Assembly: GCA_002162915.1 (NCBI GenBank) | Contig: MABB01000090.1 | Coordinates: 17,237-33,236 of the forward strand | Direction of reading: 5' to 3' | Source of the DNA: Rhodospirillales bacterium 47_12_T64 | GTDB taxonomy: Bacteria > Pseudomonadota > Alphaproteobacteria > Kiloniellales > Kiloniellaceae | Length of the DNA stretch: 16,000 nucleotides | Part shown: piece after piece, positions 1-7,909 of the stretch | Layout: the number at the start of each line of letters is the position of its first letter | How positions within the stretch are numbered: position 1 is the first letter of the stretch | Translations under genes and position numbers: made by a program | The notes under the pieces: generated by a model | What the model saw: only the letters and a program-made list of their open reading frames with translations | Told to the model about the DNA's origin: nothing | The model's database searches: none

Positions 1-135
1 GATGACACAGGTATTGCCGCGACCCCCGGCGTTGACTTTGACCCCTATAGCGGTGATCACTTTATGAGGTTTTCTTTTGCCGGATCAGAAGAAACCATGC
101 TTGAGGCAATAAAACGGCTGAAAGACTGGAGTTAA
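1..135 (+). CDS. C-terminal end of a PLP-dependent aminotransferase (class I/II, aspartate aminotransferase-like), partial
   Basis: An open frame enters from the left edge and ends at TAA 133-135, leaving 44 visible residues. The segment ATPGVDFDPYSGDHFMRFSF, followed by AGSEETMLEAIKRLKDW, matches the typical end of fold-type I aminotransferases. In that family the Arg of the xRxSFA motif (residue 23 here) binds the substrate carboxylate and the last helix carries the E-x-I/L-RL pattern. The enzyme would transfer an amino group between an amino acid and a 2-oxoacid in the cytosol, but the substrate cannot be told from this fragment. The gene converges on rne and shares the terminator at 205-248. 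The family call is fairly secure; the specific enzyme is unknown. Confidence 0.75.
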   Translation, partial: DDTGIAATPGVDFDPYSGDHFMRFSFAGSEETMLEAIKRLKDWS

Positions 136-204
136 AGAGAAGAGGGTTTCGCTTCCTTCTCACTGTAGGTCTCGTAAGTTCATGAAAAATCATTGATGTG
201 GACC

Positions 205-248
205 AATAACAAAAGCCCCAGCTAAAGTTGCATGGGGCTTTTGTTATT
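205..248. terminator. Bidirectional Rho-independent terminator between the aminotransferase gene and rne
   Basis: A perfect 16-bp inverted repeat (205-220 with 233-248) encloses a 12-nt loop. The right arm is TGGGGCTTTTGTTATT, so the GC-rich part sits next to the loop and T-rich sequence lies in the outer stem in both directions. It lies 69 bp past the aminotransferase stop and 47 bp past the rne stop, so it can end both convergent transcripts. Confidence 0.85.
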
Positions 249-252
249 CAGG

Positions 253-280
253 ACCGATTACAGGATGAGTTATAATCGGT
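253..280 (-). other. Hairpin in the rne 3' untranslated region
   Basis: An 8-bp perfect stem, ACCGATTA (253-260) with TAATCGGT (273-280), has a 12-nt loop. It lies between the rne stop codon and the terminator at 205-248. No T-run follows, so it is not a terminator by itself. It may protect the mRNA 3' end or be incidental. Confidence 0.5.
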
Positions 281-295
281 TGGTACTCTTAAGGC

Positions 296-3200
296 TTAGT
301 GGCCAGTAATTCGGCTCCACCACCCTTTTTTCTTTGGATCGGCTGTTCCTGTCTTCACTGGTGCAGGCTGTGCCTGTGTTGGTGTCGATACGGTTGTCGG
401 AGCCGTGGGTGTCAAAGGCACTGGCGCTGGTGTGACAGCTTTGCTGATAACCGGGGTTGATGCCGTGGACTGCTTGACAGGGGCTTTTCTTGCCACGGCA
501 GTTTCTACCGGAGTTGGCGTGACCTCAGCTTTCCCTGCAGACACTTCTGCTGTTGGCGAGGCTTTGGCTTTACGCGTGCGCGTTGTTGTGCTTCGCGGTT
601 TGGCTGGAGCCTTGGCTCTTGTCCGACGTTTTGGTTTTTCCTCTACAGCCGCCGTTTTTACGTCTGTATCACCAGTTGCAGGAGCTTCAGTCGTGACATC
701 AGTGACAGCAGTGACATCACTCACTTCAGTTTTTGCTTCAGCTTTTTTACGAGGACGTCGGGTGGCCGTAGTCGCCCTTTTACGCGGTGCGCGTTTCGGT
801 TTAGCTGGTTTGTCCTCTGTATCCCCAGAAACTTCTATGCCCGCGGGTGCTGCCGCAGCTACTTCGGCAGCTACTTGGGCAGATTGAGCGTCAGCGTCAA
901 GAGCCGAAGCTTCTTCAGGCTGGCTTTCTAACGTCGGCGCGGTTGTTTCTGCACTATCATCCGCAACAACTTTCCGACGTCGAGGAGCTCTGCGTCTTTT
1001 CGGCTTTTCTTCAACGATTTCAGTTGGAGCTTCAATAGCCTGAGCCACGTTGGTCTCTTGAACCGCAGCAGCTACGTCAGGTGCTGAAATGTCAGAGGGC
1101 GCATCCGGCGTTTTATTGTTGTCATTCGTTGAAGAAATTTCTGAATTTGAATCTTTAACCGGCTCGTTTCCGGGCCGTTCGTTTTCAGACTGTTCACTCT
1201 CAGTTTGATCGTTCTCGAGTTGTTCATTTTCAGACTGTTCATTTTCTGGGCGACGCGTACGTCTTCTGCCACCGCGTTTGCCACGGCGACGTCTTTTACG
1301 TGGACGGTCATCATCCTCGTAATCATCATCATGTTGATCGCTATCCGCGCTTGTCTGATCGCTAACTTGCTCTTCATTCAGCGGATCACTCGGTTGGTTT
1401 TCAAGAGTGCTTTCAGTTTCGCCATCCTGACTTTCTGGACGTTCTTTGCGGCGACGGCGACGGCGACGGCGTTTTTGGTCTCCTTCAACGCGTTCTTCAT
1501 TATCGCTACGTTCCAGACGTTCAGGGCGTTCAGAACGTTCAGGACGTTCTTCTTTCAGGCCGCGAATAGATTTTACCGGTGCCGATTTAATCGGTTCTAT
1601 CGGCATGATCTCTTCAACCGGGCCATCGTTATTGGATATCAGTCGTTCCAAACGGAAGTTCGGAATGATAATGGTATTATCTGCATTGATGTCGACGTTG
1701 AACTTGTAGCGTTGTTCAATCTCGATCAAGCGGGTACGTTTTTGATTAAGAATATAAAGCGCGACATCTGTTGGTACAAACAACTCGATCTTACCGCCAC
1801 CGCGACGTATGCCATCATCTTCCAGGGCGCGAAGAACGTGGAGAGCTGTTGATTCGATTGTACGAACGGTCCCGATGCCATCACAATGTGGGCAGGTAAG
1901 TGTCGAATTTTCAACAATGCTTGGCCGCAGGCGTTGCCGGGACATTTCAAGAAGACCAAAAGGACTAATTCTTCCCAATTGAATGCGGGCGCGGTCCGGT
2001 TGCATTGCGTCCTTAAGGCGACGTTCTACTTCACGGTTATGTTTGGGATCATCCATGTCGATGAAATCGATAACCAGAAGTCCGGCAAGGTCACGTAAGC
2101 GGACCTGACGGGCAACTTCGTCTGCAGCTTCCTGATTGGTTTTAAAGGCCGTCTCTTCGATGTGGCGTTCTTTGGTCGCACGACCAGAGTTGACATCAAC
2201 CGCGACCAGAGCTTCGGTCGGATTAATAACGAGATAGCCACCAGATTTGAGCTGGACAATAGGGTTATGCATGGCGTCGATCTGCGTCTCTACCTGAAAA
2301 CGGTGGTAGAGCGGAACCTGCATTCCCTTATAGTTCTTAACCTTTTTGGCATGACTTGGCATCAAAGAGCGCATACAGTTTTTGGCCATTTTGTAGCCGC
2401 GCTCGCCTTCAACCAGAATTTCTTCCATATCGCTGGTGTAGAGATCACGCATCGCGCGTTTGATCAGATTTGCTTCTTCATAGATCAGGCTTGGGGCTTC
2501 GGACTGAAGAGTATTCTCGCGGATTTCGTTCCAAAGACGAATGAGGTATTCGTAGTCACGCCGAATTTCCACCTTTGTGCGCTGGCTGCCAGCTGTCCGC
2601 ACGATAACCGCAATACCTTCAGGAATTTTTAGTTCTGAAAGAATGTCTTTAAGACGTTTGCGATCATTGGGGCTGCTAATCTTGCGGCTGATACCACCAC
2701 CCTTATTGGTGTTCGGCATCAGGACAGAATAACGGCCTGCGAGTGAGAGGTATGTGGTCAGAGCTGCGCCCTTGTTGCCGCGTTCTTCCTTGGCAACCTG
2801 GACAAGAATGACTTGCCTGCGCTTGATAACCTCTTGAATTTTATAGCGCTTCATGAGGTTAACGCGTGATTTTGTCTTCTCTACGAAATCAGAATCGTCA
2901 TCATTGATGCTCTCGACGGATGTTTCACCGGCGATTTCTTCAATGGTATCGTCTTGCTGTTTCGCGAGACTCTCAGGGGCGTCGGAAGAACCTGAGATAG
3001 CATCTTCTTCGGCAGGTGTAGCTTTGGTTGTTTCCTCTGCTTCAGTGTCGTTTCCGACCTCGCCTTCCAACATATTTTCGCGATCAGCCACCGGAATACG
3101 ATAATAATCCGGGTGGATCTCACTAAAGGGAAGGAAGCCGTGACGGTTTCCGCCGTATTCTACGAATGCGGCCTGAAGAGATGGTTCAACACGTGTTACA

Positions 3201-3337
3201 CGAGCGAGATAGATGTTTCCTTTTAGTTGCTTCTTTGAGAGTGTTTCGAAATCGAAATCTTCAAGTTTGTTTTCGTTGTGTACCACGACCCGAACTTCTT
3301 CCGGGTGGGTGGCATCGATCAACATACGCTTTGCCAT
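296..3337 (-). CDS. rne: Ribonuclease E, degradosome scaffold endoribonuclease
   Basis: This endoribonuclease cleaves single-stranded AU-rich RNA during rRNA and tRNA processing and mRNA decay. The 1013-aa protein starts at the ATG at 3337 (MAKRMLID), which has GGAG 10 nt upstream; the frame stays open 20 codons further but lacks a ribosome site there. An S1 domain (about 35-170) is interrupted by an acidic insert (about 90-155). The RNase E/G catalytic core follows, with metal-binding Asp381 (VDVNSG) and Asp424 (IDFIDM) and the Zn-link CPHC at 482-485. All are spaced exactly as in E. coli but shifted by 78 residues. From about 590 on the chain is low complexity: an eight-Arg run (623-630), a second Arg cluster (678-696) and further Lys/Arg blocks alternate with acidic stretches. 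It ends in KKKGWWSRITGH, like the PNPase-binding GWW tail of Caulobacter RNase E. Confidence 0.97.
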   Translation of the reverse strand: MAKRMLIDATHPEEVRVVVHNENKLEDFDFETLSKKQLKGNIYLARVTRVEPSLQAAFVEYGGNRHGFLPFSEIHPDYYRIPVADRENMLEGEVGNDTEAEETTKATPAEEDAISGSSDAPESLAKQQDDTIEEIAGETSVESINDDDSDFVEKTKSRVNLMKRYKIQEVIKRRQVILVQVAKEERGNKGAALTTYLSLAGRYSVLMPNTNKGGGISRKISSPNDRKRLKDILSELKIPEGIAVIVRTAGSQRTKVEIRRDYEYLIRLWNEIRENTLQSEAPSLIYEEANLIKRAMRDLYTSDMEEILVEGERGYKMAKNCMRSLMPSHAKKVKNYKGMQVPLYHRFQVETQIDAMHNPIVQLKSGGYLVINPTEALVAVDVNSGRATKERHIEETAFKTNQEAADEVARQVRLRDLAGLLVIDFIDMDDPKHNREVERRLKDAMQPDRARIQLGRISPFGLLEMSRQRLRPSIVENSTLTCPHCDGIGTVRTIESTALHVLRALEDDGIRRGGGKIELFVPTDVALYILNQKRTRLIEIEQRYKFNVDINADNTIIIPNFRLERLISNNDGPVEEIMPIEPIKSAPVKSIRGLKEERPERSERPERLERSDNEERVEGDQKRRRRRRRRKERPESQDGETESTLENQPSDPLNEEQVSDQTSADSDQHDDDYEDDDRPRKRRRRGKRGGRRRTRRPENEQSENEQLENDQTESEQSENERPGNEPVKDSNSEISSTNDNNKTPDAPSDISAPDVAAAVQETNVAQAIEAPTEIVEEKPKRRRAPRRRKVVADDSAETTAPTLESQPEEASALDADAQSAQVAAEVAAAAPAGIEVSGDTEDKPAKPKRAPRKRATTATRRPRKKAEAKTEVSDVTAVTDVTTEAPATGDTDVKTAAVEEKPKRRTRAKAPAKPRSTTTRTRKAKASPTAEVSAGKAEVTPTPVETAVARKAPVKQSTASTPVISKAVTPAPVPLTPTAPTTVSTPTQAQPAPVKTGTADPKKKGWWSRITGH

Positions 3338-3515
3338 ACGTGAGTAACTCCAGCGTGCGGCCAGCCCCTCCGGTAAGCCATAACGGAGGCGGCGCACGGT
3401 ACATCTTTGTAGATGAATTTATATGATCAAGAGCGTTCATTACCGTATATTATCCTGCATAACCGCATAAGATTACGGGAACGCTCTCGCTTGGGAACCG
3501 AAAAAAACACGGTTC
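3338..3515 (-). promoter_or_regulatory. Structured 5' leader of rne (possible autoregulatory stems)
   Basis: Three inverted repeats lie upstream of the rne start. CCTCCG/CGGAGG (3367-3372 with 3384-3389) ends 15 nt before the Shine-Dalgarno site at 3348-3351. GAGCGTTC/GAACGCTC (3431-3438 with 3479-3486) continues inward as CCGTA/TACGG (3443-3447 with 3474-3478) after a 4-nt bulge. GAACCG/CGGTTC (3495-3500 with 3510-3515) has an A/T-only loop core. In E. coli, RNase E represses itself by cutting a hairpin-rich rne leader, so a similar role is plausible. I saw no convincing promoter, so the 5' end of the leader is unknown. Confidence 0.45.
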
Positions 3516-3885
3516 AATTAAGTTAAAAGTTTCGGAAGGGTAGTTGTCTTATAAAACCTTGCCCTGCCATATTGGCTTGATACGCTTGCTTTCCGGGGTG
3601 TCTTAAATATAAAGACCGAAATCCACAGCTTTTGACTGCAGAGCCTCCCGGGGCATCAGCGAACGCTATGCGATGATCTTTTTGAGGCCACCACCAGCGT
3701 AGAATTATCTGATACTAGATTAACAGTAGTGTTGCCTCTGTGCTAGAAGGTAATTTCACTTTTTTTGATTCATTTGTGTAATAGGGGTAAATACGGGTCT
3801 GCAAGTGATGGATTTTTCCTGTAACATATTTAGAATAAACCAAAATTCGATACTAGTTTGTCATGAAAATTGAGTTAAGAGGCGC
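3516..3885. other. Upstream half of the divergent rne/amiC intergenic region
   Basis: No coding potential is seen in this stretch. It must hold promoters for both genes, yet neither strand shows a convincing pair of -35 and -10 hexamers. Weak candidates on the + strand are TTGATT at 3765-3770 and TAGAAT at 3831-3836, and they are not correctly spaced with each other. The sequence becomes AT-rich towards amiC. Confidence 0.4.
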
Positions 3886-5133
3886 ATGAACGTTAGGTTT
3901 TTGATTTACAAGAAGAGCTTGGGTCTGGTTTTTGCCACTTTGGCACTCTTGTGGAGCTTTGTTGCTCAAGGAGCGGATCTGGATGCTATTCGAATCGGAA
4001 AGCACCCGGACAAAACCCGTTTTGTACTGGAGCTGTCAGAAGCGCCAGCCTATCGCGTGTTCACTTTGCCTGACCCTTTCAGAGTTGTTATTGACCTTCC
4101 AAAGTTGAATTGGCGGGTTCCTAAAAATAAAGTACCCAAGGCTGCCGGGGCGGTAGAGGCGCTACGCTTTGGACTTTTTGAGCCCGAGATCAGTCGTATT
4201 GTTCTGGATGCGCGTTATCCCATATCCATTTCATCTGTGTTTTTACTCCCTCCAAAAGAAGGGCACAAACATCGGCTTGTTATTGATATAGCCAAGGTAA
4301 CAAAGGCTGATTATATCAAGTCTGGCGAACAGCAACGGAAAATAGTTTCAAAAACACTGCTTAAACAACAAAACCAGATCGCGTCTACACCTGTTTCTCC
4401 TGCTTTGCTTGCACCTTCTCCAGCCAAAAAGAAAAGGACTAAAAAGGTTGTCGTTGTTGATGCCGGGCATGGAGGAGTTGATCCCGGAGCAACAGGTTTG
4501 TCCGGTGTTCAAGAGAAAAAACTCGCGCTTGATTACGCCAGAAGCCTGAAGGCATCTTTGGAACGAAGTGGGCGCTATAAGGTGGTTATGACACGAAATA
4601 GTGACACTTCTCTTGCCCTCCGACAAAGAGTGGAAGTTGCTCAAAAGGCCGAGGCTGATCTCTTTATTTCTTTACATGCGAATAAACATGCTTCGAGTAA
4701 AATCAAAGGGGTGTCGGTTTATAGTCTCTCGGAAAACGGATCTGATAAAGAGGCAGAAGCTCTGGCGTCAAAAGAGAACAAGGCAGATATTATCATCGGT
4801 TTTGACCTCAGTGAGCAGTCTCCGGACGTAAGCAAAATTTTAATCGATTTGGCCCAACGTGAAACCAATAATCAGGGGAAACAGTTTGCGAACGTCCTGG
4901 TCGGAGAACTTAAACACGAAGTAACGCTGCTTGGGCGTCCGCACCGTTCTGCGGGTTTCGCTGTTTTAAAATCTCCGATTATACCCTCTGTACTTGTCGA
5001 GTTGGGGTATATGTCGAATAAAAGAGAAGAGAGATTGCTTCGAAGTGCGGCCCATAGAGAAAAGCTCGTCGTCGCAATAACCAGAGCAGTTGATCAATAT
5101 TTCGGGAAGCTGGAGAGTTATAACCTTCAATAG
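3886..5133 (+). CDS. amiC: N-acetylmuramoyl-L-alanine amidase, AmiC type, periplasmic
   Basis: This zinc amidase removes the stem peptide from N-acetylmuramic acid and helps split septal peptidoglycan in the periplasm. The ATG has AGAGG 4 nt upstream. A signal peptide spans about residues 1-29 (KK, then a hydrophobic stretch to SFVAQG). An N-terminal AMIN domain (about 31-140) targets the protein to peptidoglycan or the division site. A Ser/Pro/Lys-rich linker (about 145-187) leads to the Amidase_3 domain (about 188-405). The zinc ligands are visible as His195 (DAGHGG), Glu210 (GVQEKKL) and His264 (SLHAN), and the catalytic glutamate as Glu372 (VLVELGYMSN). The 415-aa length fits the family. 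In E. coli such amidases need EnvC or NlpD for activation; no partner is encoded here. mrcA lies downstream on the same strand but behind a terminator. Confidence 0.95.
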   Translation: MNVRFLIYKKSLGLVFATLALLWSFVAQGADLDAIRIGKHPDKTRFVLELSEAPAYRVFTLPDPFRVVIDLPKLNWRVPKNKVPKAAGAVEALRFGLFEPEISRIVLDARYPISISSVFLLPPKEGHKHRLVIDIAKVTKADYIKSGEQQRKIVSKTLLKQQNQIASTPVSPALLAPSPAKKKRTKKVVVVDAGHGGVDPGATGLSGVQEKKLALDYARSLKASLERSGRYKVVMTRNSDTSLALRQRVEVAQKAEADLFISLHANKHASSKIKGVSVYSLSENGSDKEAEALASKENKADIIIGFDLSEQSPDVSKILIDLAQRETNNQGKQFANVLVGELKHEVTLLGRPHRSAGFAVLKSPIIPSVLVELGYMSNKREERLLRSAAHREKLVVAITRAVDQYFGKLESYNLQ

Positions 5134-5152
5134 GTAGCATATTCTGATTTTC

Positions 5153-5161
5153 TGGTATAAT
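5153..5161 (+). promoter_or_regulatory. Extended -10 promoter-like sequence after amiC
   Basis: TGGTATAAT has a perfect TATAAT (5156-5161) preceded by TG plus one base, the extended -10 form. No good -35 hexamer is present 16-18 bp upstream. Transcription would begin near 5168 and run into the hairpins and terminator that precede mrcA. The match is sequence-based only. Confidence 0.4.
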
Positions 5162-5167
5162 AAGTGC

Positions 5168-5344
5168 TGAGTAAATAGCGGTGTCCTTATGTCCTGTATT
5201 GCTTGCTGATAAGGTGTGGATTGCCATATCAGGGTCACAGTTCTGTTGCAGGCTGTGTTAAGTATGGGACGGGAAAAGTTTGATTAGAGGTTTTGATTAA
5301 ATGATTTGGGGCGGCACATTGTGTGATGCCCCTTTATTTTTTCA
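5168..5344 (+). ncRNA. Candidate structured small RNA or mrcA leader between amiC and mrcA
   Basis: This non-coding stretch lies between a TATAAT-like promoter and a Rho-independent terminator, giving a transcript of about 175 nt. It has a stem CCTTAT/ATAAGG (5185-5190 with 5209-5214). It also has a nested hairpin made of CCATA/TATGG (5224-5228 with 5263-5267), CACAG/CTGTG (5236-5240 with 5253-5257) and CTG/CAG (5243-5245 with 5249-5251) around a TTG loop. The terminator follows at 5308. I do not recognise a known RNA family. Alternatives are the 3' untranslated region of amiC, an RNA processed from it, or an attenuator for mrcA. I saw no sequence able to act as an antiterminator by pairing with the GGGGC arm. 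Confidence 0.35.
5308..5344 (+). terminator. Rho-independent terminator between amiC and mrcA
   Basis: GGGGC (5308-5312) pairs with GCCCC (5328-5332), with an inner CACA/TGTG stem (5315-5318 with 5322-5325) around TTG. A T-rich tract, TTTATTTTTT, follows. It ends either the amiC transcript or the candidate small RNA. It sits only about 50 bp before mrcA, which has no obvious promoter after it. Confidence 0.8.
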
Positions 5345-5354
5345 CTCTGTGTTG

Positions 5355-5368
5355 CTGGCTTTAGCCAG
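5355..5368 (+). other. Small hairpin in the mrcA upstream region
   Basis: CTGGC (5355-5359) pairs with GCCAG (5364-5368) across a TTTA tetraloop. It lies between the terminator and the weak ribosome site GGGA (5385-5388) of mrcA. It may influence initiation, but the stem is short. Confidence 0.3.
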
Positions 5369-5395
5369 ACCAGAGGGACGGATTGGGATTTAGGC

Positions 5396-7834
5396 GTGAA
5401 GTTTCTAAAAATACTCGGTTACCTGTTTGGTCTTGGTGTGGTTATGGCAATCGCCGGGGTCGGGGTCATAATTTATGCTTTTTATGAGTATGGCCAAGGA
5501 CTTCCAGAACACACAGAGTTGGCGAATTACGATCCGCCAACGGTTACGCGTGTACATGCTGGTGATGGGCGCTTAATGGAAGAATACGCTAGGGAAAAGC
5601 GTATTTATGTTCCAATCGAAGCTATCCCAACTCGTGTGAAAGACGCCTTCCTTTCTGCCGAGGATAAGGAATTTTATAACCACGGCGGTCTCAATTTTCT
5701 GTCTCTCGCCCGGGCTATGCTCACCAATGTTAAAAACATCGGATCGGGAAAGCGCCTGATCGGTGCTTCAACAATTACTCAGCAGGTCGCAAAGAACTTT
5801 CTTCTGACAAACGAAGTCTCTTACGAACGTAAGATCAAAGAGGCCATTCTTACATTCAGGATTGAGCAGGCCTTTGAAAAAGAACGTATTCTCGACCTTT
5901 ACCTCAATGAGATTTTTCTTGGATATCGCTCTTATGGTGTTGCAGCGGCCTCTTTGAATTATTTCAATAAATCTCTCGACCAACTCACTATTCCAGAGGT
6001 TGCCTACCTCGCCGCACTGCCGAAAGCGCCTTCCAATTATCATCCTGTCCGTCATCACGCAGCGGCACTTGCGCGCCGAAACTGGGTGATCGAGCGTATG
6101 CAGGAAAATGGTAAAATTACCCGCGAAGAAGCGGAGGTTGCATGGCAAACACCATTACAAGTTATCAAGCGTGATCGTACTGAAATTGTCAAAGCACCGT
6201 TTTTTGCAGAGGAAGTTCGTCGCGAGCTTGTTGATCTCTATGGGGACGAAGGGCTTTACGAAGCGGGTTTGTCCGTTCGCACAACCTTGCAGCCAAATCT
6301 TCAGGACATTGCACAGCGCAGTTTACGCAAAGGCTTGATCTCATATGATCGGCGACATGGATGGCGCGGTCCAGTGGCGACCTTCGACCCGGACTCTCCT
6401 GAAGGATGGAAGAAAAATCTTGAAGCTGTTGAACTTCCGAAAGGGGCTAAGCCCTGGAAGCTGGCAGCTGTTTTGGAGGTGGGTAAAAAAGCCGTGTCCA
6501 TTGGGATGGTCGATGGCGTGCGTGGTACAATCCCGATGAGCGAATTGAGGTGGGCGCGTAAGTGGTTAAAAAATCAACGGTTTGGTGGCGTGCCAAGTAC
6601 ACCCGGCCACGTCCTTTCCGTTGGTGACATTGTTCTTGTTGAAGCGGTTTTGAAAACATCCAAGGGGAAGGATTATCCCGAAGGAACTTTTGCTTTGCGG
6701 CAAATTCCCGATGTAAACGGCGGGTTAATTGCTATTGATCCTCATACGGGCCGTGTATTGGCGATGTCAGGTGGTTTTTCCTTCGCGCGCAGTTCTTTCA
6801 ACCGGGCAACACAGGCGGTACGTCAACCCGGCTCTGCAATTAAACCATTTATTTACCTTAGCGGGCTGGATAACGGTTATACCCCGGCAACGCTTATTCG
6901 AGATGCACCTTTTTCATTGGATCAGGGGGCAGGGCTTGGGAAGTGGAAGCCCGGGAACTATAAAAAGAAATTTTATGGCCCAACCAGAATGCGGGTTGGT
7001 ATTGAAAAATCGATTAACCTCATGACGGTGCGTCTGGCCCAAAATGTGGGTATGGATACTATTGTTGAATACGTTGATCGTTTTGGTATTGATAATAATA
7101 TGAAGCCCGTTTTATCTATGTCACTTGGGGCCGGAGAAACTTCACTTATTAAAATGACAACCGCATATGCCATGCTGGTAAACGGCGGTAAGCGCATTAC
7201 GCCTTCGTTGATAGATCGAATTCAGGATCGGCGCGGGAAAACAATTTTTAAACATGATCATCGTGATTGTCTGCCCTGTGTTGCCAATGGCGAATGGAAT
7301 AACCAATCTGTGCCGGTTTTATCGGATATTCGAGAGCAAATAGCTGATCCTGCATCGGTTTATCAGGTTGTTTCAATGCTTGAGGGGACAGTTCTCCGTG
7401 GAACAGGGCGTAGTATCCGTTCAATTGGCAAGCCTCTTGGTGGTAAAACTGGAACAACCAACAAAAGTCTGGATGCCTGGTTTATCGGGTTCTCTCCTGA
7501 TCTGGCGGTTGGCGCTTATGTCGGCTTTGACAATCCGAAGACCTTGGGAAGAAGAGAGCAGGGGGCCAGTGCTGCGGCACCGATCTTCAAGTCGTTCATG
7601 GAAGAAGCTTTGAAAGATGCTCCCGCGACGCCATTCCGGGTGCCTGCAGGGATTCGACTTGTACGTATCAATGCAGATACAGGGCGTCTGGCACGGCCAA
7701 GCGATAAGAACGTTCTTGTTGAGGCCTTCAAACCTAATAATGTCCCATCGCCCACTTTTTCTGGTGTGGGCGAAGAGAATGACAATCCATTATTGTCTGG
7801 AAATGATCTCTTGAACTCAGAGGGGCTGTACTAA
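5396..7834 (+). CDS. mrcA: Penicillin-binding protein 1A, bifunctional glycosyltransferase/transpeptidase
   Basis: This inner-membrane class A PBP polymerises glycan strands from lipid II and cross-links their peptides in the periplasm. It starts at a GTG with weak GGGA 7 nt upstream. One N-terminal membrane helix spans about residues 6-30. The GT51 domain (about 55-235) shows EDKEFYNHGG with catalytic Glu89, then GASTITQQVAKN and RKIKEA. An intervening OB-like region (about 320-440), as in PBP1A proteins, precedes the transpeptidase domain (about 440-740). There the motifs are SAIK (Ser480 nucleophile, Lys483), SIN (539-541) and KTG (684-686). The 812-aa length is usual for PBP1A. It follows amiC and precedes prfB by 75 bp with no terminator between, so mrcA and prfB may share some transcription. 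Confidence 0.97.
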   Translation: MKFLKILGYLFGLGVVMAIAGVGVIIYAFYEYGQGLPEHTELANYDPPTVTRVHAGDGRLMEEYAREKRIYVPIEAIPTRVKDAFLSAEDKEFYNHGGLNFLSLARAMLTNVKNIGSGKRLIGASTITQQVAKNFLLTNEVSYERKIKEAILTFRIEQAFEKERILDLYLNEIFLGYRSYGVAAASLNYFNKSLDQLTIPEVAYLAALPKAPSNYHPVRHHAAALARRNWVIERMQENGKITREEAEVAWQTPLQVIKRDRTEIVKAPFFAEEVRRELVDLYGDEGLYEAGLSVRTTLQPNLQDIAQRSLRKGLISYDRRHGWRGPVATFDPDSPEGWKKNLEAVELPKGAKPWKLAAVLEVGKKAVSIGMVDGVRGTIPMSELRWARKWLKNQRFGGVPSTPGHVLSVGDIVLVEAVLKTSKGKDYPEGTFALRQIPDVNGGLIAIDPHTGRVLAMSGGFSFARSSFNRATQAVRQPGSAIKPFIYLSGLDNGYTPATLIRDAPFSLDQGAGLGKWKPGNYKKKFYGPTRMRVGIEKSINLMTVRLAQNVGMDTIVEYVDRFGIDNNMKPVLSMSLGAGETSLIKMTTAYAMLVNGGKRITPSLIDRIQDRRGKTIFKHDHRDCLPCVANGEWNNQSVPVLSDIREQIADPASVYQVVSMLEGTVLRGTGRSIRSIGKPLGGKTGTTNKSLDAWFIGFSPDLAVGAYVGFDNPKTLGRREQGASAAAPIFKSFMEEALKDAPATPFRVPAGIRLVRINADTGRLARPSDKNVLVEAFKPNNVPSPTFSGVGEENDNPLLSGNDLLNSEGLY

Positions 7835-7909
7835 CCTGCAAGAGATCGGTAGAAGAACTCAAATTCAAATTCGTATTAATTTATTAGCTGATGAGGAGGC
7901 CGTATAGCC

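Noticed and set aside
405..887. Long open frames on the + strand antisense to rne (also 1205-1852 and 2162-2632)
   Set aside because: Their translations are low-complexity or family-less and mirror the biased composition of the RNase E tail. They lack convincing ribosome sites.
1500..1556. Tandem GTTCAG-type repeats resembling a short repeat array
   Set aside because: They encode the repeated Glu-Arg-Pro/Ser residues of the RNase E tail and have no unique spacers, so they are not a CRISPR array.
3338..3397. A 20-codon N-terminal extension of RNase E starting at ATG 3397
   Set aside because: There is no ribosome site before 3397. The conserved RNase E N-terminus begins at MAKRMLID (3337), which has GGAG upstream, and the extension overlaps a hairpin in the leader.
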